This document shows, piece by piece, positions 1 through 9,275 of a DNA stretch of 64,000 bases. The notes beneath the pieces were generated by a model, which ran no database searches, had not been told where the DNA came from, and was given only the letters and a program-made list of their open reading frames with translations. Made by a program: the position numbers and the translations under genes. Source of the DNA: Volvox africanus (lineage: Eukaryota; Chlorophyta; Chlorophyceae; Chlamydomonadales; Volvocaceae); contig BSDZ01000124.1 in assembly GCA_030268105.1 (NCBI GenBank), positions 62,001-126,000 on the forward strand, given 5' to 3'. Within the stretch, counting starts at the first letter, position 1. Each line of letters opens with the position of its first letter.

Positions 1-114
1 CGGCTACCCATAGCTCGTTCTTCCAGTGAAACGTGTTCGATAATAAGTCTTTTTGAAGGAAAATCAAAGGCATCGAAGCGTGAAAGAGCATGCTCCAAAG
101 CCTGATACACACGC

Positions 115-698
115 AGATGCCATACTTTGAATTAAGTGGGAGGCGGACGTTGGGGCGGCCCAGGCGGTCGTCAAGACGCACGTCTTTAAGTCGCACGAGA
201 GGACAGGAACAGGATGTTGGAATGGTAGAAACGAGAAATTTGGGATACGTTGTAACCTTTCATACCATGCAAGTTGCAGCAACGGACTTTAAATGTGTGT
301 ATTCTAGGTGCCTGCTGGTAGATGTGGACTTTGATAAGTTCGACCTCCCCGATTCCTTGGTCAACCGCTGCACTCACGCGTTTATGAAGCAATAGCAAAA
401 CAATTACGGTTGGGATTGAACGATTGCCCGAACAAATCATATACAATTAACCATTATTTAGTTCTCACAACTATGCAAATGCAATCAAATCGTTGGTTTG
501 GGAGCTTCGACAGTCTTGTCAGTTCACCGTTGATCCATCGCGCTTCTCGACGTGACAGCTTCACCGATGGGCTTGCTCGTAAGAGCATCGAACAATTTTA
601 TTTGCCTCTTTGTCTCGAACTTATTTTCCTTACTTCCCTGAATTAAGAATTTGTGTGCAACTGCCAGGCGTTTCCATAGTTGCCATTGCAGAAAGTCA
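115..698. repeat. Diverged repeat A (related to 8686-9275)
   Basis: About 580 bp match 8686-9275 in the same orientation with scattered substitutions and 1-bp indels. The indels break the reading frame that is open in the 8688-8990 copy. Copies lie at 22295-22878 and 44540-45123. Bases 699-832 show no feature. Confidence 0.8.
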
Positions 699-832
699 GA
701 CGCGGTAGGCCTTGATACATGACCGACCAACCGTCTTATAATCTTAAAACATTTCATCATATCGAGAGAACTTTACGTTGCAGTAGTGAATGCTAGATAG
801 GGTTCTTGAATTGTTGAACTGGTACATACATA

Positions 833-1562
833 TCACACAGCAATCAATACGAGCACGTATAGGAGCAACAGCTGCTGATAATGTTTTTTTGGGAAACCAA
901 CGCCACCGAGGTACTGCGCAGGGTGGCAACGCGGTTTCTTTGCCTGCACGTAGGCCTTGTACAAATGAAATGCGTATGTCAGCCACGCAACCGTAAGCAG
1001 CACCTTGGCAGGTACCAAGTTGTCGAGTCCGTGCAGGGGTCCGAACAGGGACCTCTGGGTCCGTCCATGTGTACATGCGTAAGCGCGCTGACGTACCTTT
1101 TTCTGATCGCCGCACTCCAGAAGTCTGAAGACCCTGGGCGGAGTTTGTGGAATTCCAACAGCGGCCGTCGCCCTGTTGAATTTAAATTCGCAGCTTTGGT
1201 GGTATTCTTGTCGACGATGCCAAAGACAGCCTATGCAGATGATGCGGCATGCAGGGGCCGGTCAAGCTGGCTGGCGAGCAAAGCATTTTCGTACAGAGAA
1301 CAGTGCTTCGTATGGTGCCGCTTATTAGGTCGAAGGTATGGCGCTTGCACCCCTAGAACGAACGAACAAGCCCTCGTCCAAGCTGAATCCCCGCCCTGCC
1401 CCCTCCCACACCCGCCCTCCGCCCAGCTGCCTTATCCCCACTCTCTTCTTCTCCCTCTTTTTCTCTCTCTCCAACCTTGAATTTGTCGCCAGTTAGCACC
1501 TTATTCTCCCATTGGTAAGCCGCAACCGCTTCAAAGCCACGCATCAGGCGTGTCGGTGGCAT
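833..1562 (-). CDS. Putative small three-exon membrane protein (B copy, altered C-terminus)
   Basis: I do not recognise the protein. The model reads minus: exon 1 1562-1476 (ATG start, basic N-terminus MPPTRLMRGFEAV), exon 2 1230-1097, exon 3 1052-833. The 1096/1095 donor is GTACGT, and joining the exons keeps the frame. The exon-1 donor (GTTGGA) is weak, and the second intron would be only 44 nt. Exon 3 has a hydrophobic stretch (KVLLTVAWLTYAFHLY) followed by a basic segment, consistent with one membrane helix. The R-rich amphipathic N-terminus could be an organelle presequence (inference). In this copy the frame crosses the B breakpoint and gains 16 residues compared with B', giving 146 aa. 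There is no homology evidence, and alternative splicing models are possible. Confidence 0.3.
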
Positions 1563-4053
1563 TTTGCAACTTGGATCCGAAATCAAGAAGCTGGTGGCGA
1601 GGTCGTGTCCTAGACTGTTGAGGGGATTTCTGTTTTCTTCACTTTTTGCGGAGACTTGCTCGAGCGAGGCCCTCACCAACACAGCGCCTGTCCAAGTTAT
1701 GAGCGAGGGACGCACAGCCTTGGAGAGTGGCGAGCCCACAGGTACGGGACCTGGGATCTCTGATTAAGGTGCGGAGGGATGGACCTTTGTTGTAAGGGTA
1801 AGTAAGTCAGGGATCACGTGAGGCAAGCAAAGGCAAAACGGCTGCATGTGCGCGGATGTAAACAAGCATCTGCAAAGCGAGCCTGCTAGTGCAAATTTCA
1901 ACGCGGCCGCTGCTCTGCCCTTATTCCGCATGTCGCTATCACCTGCCCGCCACGTTTCCGTCTAAATACCCTAGCCCAGCTGCGCGCGGTGTAGCCTGTA
2001 CCCCTATCCAGCTTGTCCAACATACAACCCAGATGCTCCAGTCCCGTGCTGGCACACTCCGCCGGAGCTACATTTTACCTTCATGGACAGTCACTATGTC
2101 TTTGGTATTGTAAGGATCCGCTTGCGACCTCACTGCTGCTCAACACAGCCTTTCCGTCCCTATACTGGCGCGTCCGTCGCAGGTCACCAAGTACATGTCA
2201 CCAGATAGCTAGGGCTGGTTCAGCAGCAGTCACCAGATATCTGGAGCTGGTACAGCCCTCCCGCCCAGCAGCAGTCGCCAGGCGCGCCCTACAAGCTGTA
2301 GTGCAGTCCGAACACAGGGCTGTCTTTAGAGAAATGCGCTTGCACGGGCAGTAGGTCAATCCACTGTGTTGCGGTGGGTCCTGACAGGAAGGGGCATGTG
2401 CATGCATGCGTTGTGCGGTGGTGAACGGGGGAAATGGAGTTATCGCTGCATGGTGAGCGCACCCGGCTGGGGTTCTGGCGATATCTGAGTTTGCGCGGCT
2501 TTATGCATCTGCTCATGTGGTGATTGGCGCGCTTGGCCTCAAGGGCTGGCCTGTCTGTGCGGGTCGAAATTTCACTCGGCTTGCTGTCAACTTGTGCTAG
2601 CTTCGGCTGCGCAAGTGTGCGGATGGAGGCTTAGTGGGTTTTCGTGGACGCCGGGTATCAATGTCACTGCTTCATGGGTGATATGGCTATATGCATAATG
2701 AGCTGTTCAATAGCTAGCAGTACCGCTTTGCTTTCTACTATCCCCGTTACCCGAGTACACATGCTAAGCTGGGGATCATGTATTCTCCCAAGGGGCGGCA
2801 TTGATAATACTGTGCGTGATCTGGATTGGATTTGGTGGAAGGAGGGTACGCAGCCATTTATTGATTTCCATGCAAATAAACGAAAGCTCCCTAGGTCCGT
2901 GCCATTGGGAGTGTCCCAGCAGTGATTTAAGGGGGGTCACGATATGGCCCAGTAAGCCTCGTTTGTTCATCAAGTTTCACGTGGTTCCCTGGAGCCATAC
3001 ATGTCTCTTTTTGCCCGGAGCTACCCTCAACGAACTCTTGCTAGGCCCTAAGCACAACGTGTCCCCCTGGAGTCATAATCAGAGTGTCTCGGGACAAAAA
3101 ACACGTCGTGTTTGTTGGATTGTTTCGTGCCAAAATTTGGTTGCGTGGTGAATTTGTTATGCCCCAATCTATCATGCGTTATTTAGCTCGCCAGACGGGC
3201 TGCATGTGCGGGGATGGTGTGAATGGGTGCGGCAGTTGTCAGGCGACCGGGCAGAAGGGCTACGGACCAAGGGGAGGCAGTAGACGGAGGTGTTGGACGA
3301 AGCAATAACAGGTCTCAGCTAGGGTGGGGCGCACGGCCGCAGGCATGGCTTCATGCCGGTGGCCACGGGCAACAAGCCATGCTTGTATGCTCACTGTCAT
3401 GCGATCCAGGATCCTTGGGAGCTTCCTTGGACACTTTGCCTGTCCCTGGAACGAAACATATATATGGGGCTTTGACTTCATATTCGGTGTCTTTCGATAC
3501 CACCCTTAATTGGGCAGACTCTGATACCTATGTTTTGTACTATATCGATAACAAGTCTCTTTGAAGGAAAATCAAAGGCATCGAAGCGTGAAAGAGCATG
3601 CGCCAAGGCCCCATATTTCCATAATAAAACGCTGAGAGCTGCAAATTCTATCCTAGGAAAAAGAGGTTCAACTTCGCGTCGTCCACAGACGCTACTGGCC
3701 GTGGTTCCAGCTTAGTACTGAATGCACATAACTTCCCTGTGCCATCCTAACTGTGGATTGATTGGAAGCTTTCCGTAAGCAACGAAATACCTCAAAATTT
3801 CTCACATATGTAAAGAAGCCCCTGGCAGGGCAGGTACACTCTCCGCCGTACTTTCATCAAACTTTTGCTACTTAGGCTGTTCAGTGCGCATTTTCTCACT
3901 ACAGCGTTTTAAATGCAACGTTGTTTACTGCTACCTGCTCTGCACACTCTATCTCTATCCAACTTGACTTTCAACATACGCACACCGCGGCCTTAAGCTG
4001 CAAGCACACCTGGTCTTTGGATAGGCTTGCTTGTTTGCGTGGATTCGGATACC
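1563..4053. other. No convincing gene; local repeats only
   Basis: Open frames here are short and lack family signatures. The stretch holds a 32-bp tandem pair at 2197-2260, a 15-bp perfect palindrome at 3099-3113 and the first 147-bp repeat copy. A ~60-bp block at about 3545-3606 resembles bases ~35-97 of segment A. Equivalent stretches: 17066-19556, 23743-26233, 39254-41744 and 45988-48478. Confidence 0.6.
3401..3547. repeat. 147-bp dispersed repeat, copy 1
   Basis: Near-identical to 5983-6129 (offset 2582). It starts GCGATCCAGGATCCTTGGGA and ends TACTATATCG. Copies in other segments: 18904-19050, 25581-25727, 41092-41238 and 47826-47972. Confidence 0.9.
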
Positions 4054-5517
4054 ATGAGCTGTGTCGCTAGGCCCGTCCTAAAAGCCATGCTCAGTGGAAT
4101 CTTCTACCTGGCGCGGACATGCTTCGAGGTCTTCTACCCAAGGTACGCTCAAGCCTTTTCCAATTTTCGTGGCTGACTCCACCGATGTCTTTGCTAAGCT
4201 TAATTAAAAATTAACTATATGGGCAGCTTTCCTTGCGTTGTAGCTGTATGTGATTGGGATGCCGCCGCCGCCTCACGGTCAAGGTCAAAGCCTGAAGCAT
4301 TTTAAGTCACAGAAAATTATTTTTTCGCCCATTGCCGCAGGACCATATTTCTCTCTTCGACCGCGGTGCATCTGCAGCCGAAGGTGCTGTGCTGGCAACT
4401 TAGGTTGCCGTCCATGCAGCAAATATCTGGCTGGATTATGGGTTCTCAGACAGTCGTTCCTATGGAGATACCCAGCGAGGCAGACGTCAGTGAGCCTGAC
4501 CATGAAGTTCAGCCCTGGAAAAATGGAACCAAAAGTGATGGGTTTGACTATGAGGTGTCTGTGTTCCAACACCAGGATGCGCAGAGCATCGAGAGCAAAA
4601 TCGACCACGAGGTGCCAGTGGTCCATATCGGCAATAATGAGAGTGATACCAAAGAGGTTAACTACGAGAGGCACGTGGCTGAAAGCGGAGATACCCAAAA
4701 TGCGGATAATGTGGTGTGCCACGAGAGGGACGTGGCTGAAAGCGGAGATACCCAAAGTGCAGATAACATGGTGTGCCACGAGAGGCACGTGGCCGAAAGC
4801 GGAGATACCCAAAATGCGGATAATGTGGTGTGCCACGAGAGGCACGTGGCCGAAAGCGGAGATACCCAAAGTGCGGAGAACGTGGTGTGCCACGAGAGGC
4901 ACGTGGCTGAAAGCGGAGATACCCAAAGTGCGGAGAACGTGGTGTGCCACGAGAGGCACGTGGCCGAAAGCGGAGATACCCAAAATGCGGATAATGTGGT
5001 GTGCCACGAGAGGCACGTGGCCGAAAGCGGGGATACCCAAAGTGCGGAGAACGTGGTGTGCCACGAGAGGCACGTGGCTGAAAGCGGAGATACCCAAAGT
5101 GCGGATAATGTGGTGTGCCACGAGAGGCACGTGGTCGAAAGCGGAGATACCCAAAGTGCGGATAACGTGGTGTGCCACGAGAGGGACGTGGCTGAAAGCG
5201 GGGATACCCAAAGTGCAGATAACGGGTTGCGCCACGTGAGCCATGTCGTCATACCCACTGAGGGGCTTACAAATGCGGATGTGGTTGAGTGGGTGATCAC
5301 ACTTAGCAAACTGGAAGATGAGGCACTTGGCGACCGTCTCATCTTCCAGCTTGCTCCGGAGAAGTTCAAAACCCAGGGACGGAAGGCTGTGTACGACAGG
5401 CTCAGGTGGCAGGTGAACCCACACCGTCACCTGCTCGGTGGGCAACACAGGGCGTTGGCCTTCAAAGCCTTCGAACACTTGCAAGTCACATATAGCAGAC
5501 TTGAGAACAACAACTAG
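4054..5517 (+). CDS. Two-exon protein with ten 19-residue repeats (unit 1, B)
   Basis: Exon 1 is 4054-4142 (ATG, MSCVARPVLKAMLSGIFYLA...). The intron is 4143-4340 (198 nt; donor GTACGC, acceptor TTGCCGCAG). Exon 2 is 4341-5517. The splice joins AG to G and keeps the frame, giving 421 aa. Residues 1-20 could be a signal anchor. Residues 138-327 are ten repeats of the type HERHVAESGDTQSADNVVC. Residues 328-421 are a unique acidic-to-basic C-terminus. Its last 40 residues (YDRLRW, NPH at 389-391, then ALAFKAFEHLQ) look faintly like a DnaJ J domain that lacks HPD; this is only a resemblance. The B' copy differs by 1 nt inside the intron while exon 2 stays open, which supports non-coding status there. 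A second intron-like element (5618-5716; GTAAGT, CTGACTAAC, CACGCAG) lies downstream of the stop. The reverse strand is also open for 433 codons (5586-4285), so strand is not settled. Function unknown. Confidence 0.5.
4663..5232 (+). repeat. Ten 57-bp tandem repeats (unit 1, B)
   Basis: Period is 57 bp, in phase with codons. Repeats 3-5 and 6-8 share the same order of variants (GCC/GCC/GCT, N-S-S), suggesting a 171-bp higher-order duplication. Eight repeats carry CACGTG; repeats 2 and 10 have GACGTG instead. Confidence 0.95.
5305..5355. other. 18-bp inverted repeat within exon 2
   Basis: Arms 5305-5322 and 5338-5355 are complementary at 17 of 18 positions around a 15-nt loop. Both strands therefore encode KLEDE near this site. 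Copies: 20752-20802, 27485-27535, 42997-43047 and 57025-57075. Confidence 0.85.
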
Positions 5518-5617
5518 ATGCGCATGCCGAAGGCATATGACGAGCGAGGGGTGGAGCAAGGGAAACAAAGGGGGGATTGCATGCATCTTATCAGGGCTTT
5601 ATGTTAGTCATCAGAAG

Positions 5618-5716
5618 GTAAGTGTGGGACTTGGCCTGCCTGTTTCATTGTGTCGCTCAGTTTTTACGATAATAATTAGACATGTCCTTACTGACTAACA
5701 AACCCTTTCCACGCAG
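5618..5716 (+). other. Spliceosomal-type intron downstream of the stop
   Basis: The 99-nt segment has donor GTAAGT, a branch-like CTGACTAAC, a pyrimidine tract and acceptor CACGCAG. It begins 100 nt after the stop of the repeat-domain gene, so it is either a 3'-UTR intron or part of a longer transcript. Copies: 21065-21163, 27798-27896, 43310-43408 and 57338-57436. Confidence 0.5.
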
Positions 5717-6655
5717 ATTTAATACCCTGGTGTTGACTGGTCGGGGGCTCTGCCTCCAGGGCGGCTGTGGCTGGGACGTATTGTCCTTTGCTTGTGTAAC
5801 GAGTGGCAAAAAGAAGTGGGCTTAAGCCGCCGGAGCGGCTTTGGCTGGGACAAAGGGGGGGCCTTAGCCGCCGGAGTGGCTTTGGCCGGGACGTCTTGAT
5901 TGTCCCTGTTTGTGCAATGGAGGAGTAATGGGTGCGAGGTAAAGAAACCCCACCACATGGAGGGTTACGACCCCAGAAACACGCGATCCAGGATCCTTGG
6001 GAGCTTCCTTGGACACTTTGTCTGTCCCTGGAACGAAACATATATATGGGGCTTTGACTTCATATTCGGTGTCTTTCGATACCACCCTTAATTGGGCAGA
6101 CTCTGATACCTATGTTTTGTACTATATCGTGATTGGTACTTCCACAATTCTGTTTGTGTTTCATGTAACTTTCTTAACCACGCACACCCTGAGCTCAGAC
6201 CCTCGTCATTAATTCCATATTTGCTGCGTAGCCCCTACAGTGTGACAAGATGTCATTATGTTTCAGCTTTCTGCGCCCTTCCTGTCTGAGTACACGCCTA
6301 CACAATTAACGGATACAGCAAGAAGTTTACACAGCTTTAGTAGCTCGGTAATGCAGTCAACACAGCTGCATGGTTCACATGCTCGTCATCAACATATCAC
6401 GTGAAGGGGTATAAACACATACCCATAGCCCATACCAACGGCGGGGTGGGGCTTATCAAACTAGTTTCCAAACAGTGAACGTGAACGTATCATACACAAA
6501 CATTCACACACGTTCAGCCCGCAGCCCATCCACAAATTAGATACGCATGAAGGCACGAGCACGCACCAGCCATCAGGCGTACACTGTCGTGGATGTCAAT
6601 ATTCCCATGCCGTGGCATCCTCTACCAGCCATATGTGAATACGTCCTGATCAATG
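5717..6655. other. Probable 3'-untranslated and intergenic DNA
   Basis: No convincing gene. Bases ~5735-5915 contain three GC-rich direct repeats around GGCTxTGGCTGGGAC. One includes the hairpin 5825-5840 (AGCCGC/GCGGCT); in B' one arm base changes C to T, giving a wobble. The second 147-bp repeat and a small hairpin (6407-6424) follow. Confidence 0.5.
5983..6129. repeat. 147-bp dispersed repeat, copy 2
   Basis: Partner of 3401-3547 with different flanks on both sides. Copies: 21430-21576, 28163-28309, 43675-43821 and 57703-57849. A short open frame ends in both copies with GFDFIFGVFRYHP and a stop. It may be a fragment of a common ancestor; I see no family. Confidence 0.9.
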
Positions 6656-6664
6656 TATAAATAG
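6656..6664 (+). promoter_or_regulatory. TATA box candidate (TATAAATAG)
   Basis: A consensus-like TATA box lies ~45 bp before the right edge of B. After B it faces segment C; after B' it faces segment A. No start site is known. Copies: 22103-22111, 28836-28844, 44348-44356 and 58376-58384. Confidence 0.35.
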
Positions 6665-6707
6665 ACACGGCCATCCGGCCTCATACACACGTAGTCTAAT
6701 GCCCAAC

Positions 6708-7646
6708 GACACGCATGAGTCCACGCAGTTGCTTTCCGCCTGTCCATAGCTGGTGTGCTGACATACAGCGCAGAAGTGATTCATTGTATATGTCTGCAAA
6801 CCAACACCAGAGCAACCTCCATCCGCATCACGAATCCACCCTGCCACATGTACGGGCATGCTGAAACCTTAGCCTCTGCAAATGTGTGACCAACCAGATG
6901 TACATAACCCACACACACGCCCTTGCCTGTGTTCATGCTAGCTGCGAATCTATAGCGTATCTGAACGACAAGTATTCAAACTGGCTCAATCGTTCCATTG
7001 GATTATTTTCGCCCGTACAATTGTGATGCTGATTGCTAGGAATTAATTCCTGAGGCACCCGGTCGAGGCAACAAATGGGTAGGCATATGGATGCCGCCTG
7101 CACCAGTGCAGTGGCATATTCGTACATGCTTGTGCATACATGCAGATGGATGCAGAATGTGCTCCGCCCAACTGGCAAGCTCTGCTACGGCAGCTAACAT
7201 TTCAATCCATATGTGCTACTCACGTCTACATCTCCACCCCTACCTCCACCTATACTTCAGCCCCACTTTAGCGATCTCAACCATATCCAGAACGACCCTT
7301 GCATTCAAGTAGGGCCGTGTTGTCCCTGCCCAGCCATAGGGCACAAGGTTTTACCAACATATGCTATGAATGGAGCGCGGCTTCGGGGGCATACATTACG
7401 CACGCGGGGACGACAGCACGCATGCGGTGGCGACAGCGGCCGCGACCTAGGGGGAAAATTGCTGTTGATGGGGCGGTACAAGGGGCGGCGACAGCTGCAG
7501 GAGCCCAGGGAGTGGCCGCGCTGTTTGGCAAAAAGTGGCGACCGTTGTGGCACGCTGCAGTCAGAGGCAGTCCACGAACTGATACAGTCCGCATCTACTG
7601 CCGCCAGAAGGCCATGGGCCTGTGTATATATGTAGCTCTTACTCAC
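6708..7646. other. No supported gene
   Basis: Left part of segment C. Frames are open by chance in the GC-rich stretch 7370-7720, but none shows a recognisable domain. It could hold downstream exons of the minus-strand exon candidate at 7647-7844. Confidence 0.5.
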
Positions 7647-7844
7647 CGCTACCGCAGACGAGGGGCCCACCGACGGGGTTGGAGGCGAGGGTGAAGTTCC
7701 CGGGCCCGAGGTTGCCATTATTGGGCACCGTTGTCGCCCAGTTGATGCGCCAATTGATTGGGGCGTTGTGGCACCGAACAGCCTGGGATCTGCGCATTGG
7801 CATCAACATGGGGTCAGGTGGGTCGTCGTACTCCACAAACTCCC
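7647..7844 (-). CDS. Isolated internal exon candidate
   Basis: On the minus strand a 198-nt open stretch is bounded by a CATGCAG acceptor (ending 7845) and a GTGAGTAAG donor (7646 leftward). It encodes GEFVEYDDPPDPMLMPMRRS..., then NNGNLGPGNFTLASNP and GGPLVCGS. The splice signals are good and the composition is protein-like, but I found no convincing partner exons and recognise no family. Copies: 29827-30024 and 59367-59564. Confidence 0.3.
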
Positions 7845-8685
7845 CTGCATGCAAACCGCTCCAAGTCGTGGTAATGACAGGAGTAAGAGGGGGCAGCGGG
7901 CGGGTGGCCGTTAGTGTCAGATAGCGATTAGTGTTTGGTGATGAGCAGGTGCGGGACAGAATCCAGAGGCAGCACTAGTGCAAGCCTGTGCAGTGTAGCA
8001 CTGGCAAGCGGTACAAAGTCCTGGTGACGGTGGGTATGGATGCACAATGTTCGGGATGGCGGCATGTATTGATTGGGATTCGTCAGGAATGAATGTATGC
8101 ACGTACACACAAACAAACACAACCACATTTCACACGATCATCTGTGTGCGTGGCGGAGACCAATGTTGTGCTGCAGCTCGTGAAAATGCACGCTCTCACG
8201 TCAGCAGCGGAGGTGCCCTGGGTGTTGACGCGCGCGGCGGGTCACGGGGTCAGGGTCCCAATGTGCATGTGGGAAGATCGTGCACTGAGGATTCGTTCAC
8301 GTACTTCCCTGAGGGGACTCATCCATCAGGTCCGTTACGCGGCTTGACGATCCCTCTCGAGGATACACGCAACAACGGATCGTGACGTAATCCCTAGCCA
8401 AGATATCCAGTTGGTACCTTACAGCAGCTGCCAACGGGCACCCACTCTGCGTGTACGTGCATGTCGCTCACTTTGCTGGCCGCCCCGTTGGTCCCTATAA
8501 GAATTGCACTGCGTTCACTGGCCTCACCTTGATGGTAATGCGGCATGTTGTGGTACTGCACTTGATCTCGCTCCGCGCACAGCACCACCAGGAGACGCCG
8601 CCGAGTGCGGTGCTGCAGAACGGCCCCTAGGACGGATCACTTCGTTGCCATCTGAATGCAGTCGTCGGTGAGAAATACGCCATGT
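7845..8685. other. No supported gene
   Basis: Short frames only. A CA-rich stretch occurs at about 8100-8135. Equivalent stretches: 30025-30865 and 59565-60405. Confidence 0.5.
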
Positions 8686-9275
8686 AGATGCCATACTTTG
8701 ATGAAAGTGGGAGGCGGACGTTGGGGCGGCCCAGGCCGGTTGTCAAGACGCACGTCTTTAAGTCGCACGAGAGGACAGAAACAGGATGTTGGAATGGTAG
8801 AAACGAGAAATTTGAGATATGTTGTAACCTTTCATACCATGCAAGTTGCAGCACGGACTATAAATGTGTGTATTCTAGGTGCCTGCTGGTAGATGTGGAC
8901 TTTGATAAGTTCGACCTCCCTGATTCCTTGGTCAACCGCTGCACTCACGCGTTTATGAAGCAACAGCAAAACAATTACGGTTGGGATTGAACAATTGCCC
9001 GAAAGATCATATACACTTAACCATTATTTAATTCTCACAAGTATGCAAATGCAATCAAATCGTTGGTTTGGGAGCTTCGACAGTCTTGTCAGTTCACCGT
9101 TGATCCATCGCGCTTCCGACGTGACAGCTTCACCGATTGGGCTTGCTCGTAAGAGCATCGAACAATTATATTTGCCTTTTTGTCTCGAACTTATTTTCTT
9201 TAGTTCCCTGAATCAAGAATTGTGTGCAAGTGCCAGGCGTTTCCATAGTTACCATTGCAGGAAGTCAGACGCGGC
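8686..9275. repeat. Diverged repeat A' inside segment C
   Basis: Partner of 115-698, with other copies at 30866-31455 and 60406-60995. A and A' differ much more than unit differs from unit, so this duplication is older than the tandem array. Confidence 0.8.
8688..8990 (+). CDS. Short Cys-rich ORF of unknown function (100 aa)
   Basis: ATG-initiated ORF in repeat A'. The middle is Cys/His-rich (GCWNGRNEKFEICC, then YHASCS, then CVYSRC), loosely zinc-finger-like. It ends in a charged tail (VDVDFDKFDLPDSLVNRC). The A copy (115-698) carries indels that break this frame, so this is the better-preserved version. It may be a fragment of a larger gene. No family recognised. Confidence 0.3.
   Translation: MPYFDESGRRTLGRPRPVVKTHVFKSHERTETGCWNGRNEKFEICCNLSYHASCSTDYKCVYSRCLLVDVDFDKFDLPDSLVNRCTHAFMKQQQNNYGWD

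Larger units (their letters stand above)
881..6707. repeat. Segment B (unit 1), nested 5.8 kb duplication
   Basis: B matches B' at 16383-22154. Homology starts at the AATG plus T-run at 881 and stops after GCCCAAC at 6707, with unrelated flanks on both sides. B is 56 bp longer than B' of unit 1: one extra 57-bp repeat, minus one base in a putative intron. Confidence 0.93.

Noticed and set aside
4663..5232. CRISPR-like array
   Set aside because: The repeats are directly adjacent without spacers, in phase with codons, in a eukaryotic context.
4250..5239. Alternative plus frame of 329 codons (RGTWLKAEIPK repeats)
   Set aside because: The repeat period is a multiple of three and lacks stops, so several frames stay open. 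This frame has no unique C-terminal domain and no splice support.
4662..5369. Minus frame of 235 codons (WHTTLSALWVSPLS repeats)
   Set aside because: Shadow of the 57-bp repeat, ending where the repeats end.
7305..7718. 137-codon minus ORF, Pro/Arg/Ser-rich
   Set aside because: The GC-rich stretch leaves several frames open on both strands, and the composition is low-complexity.
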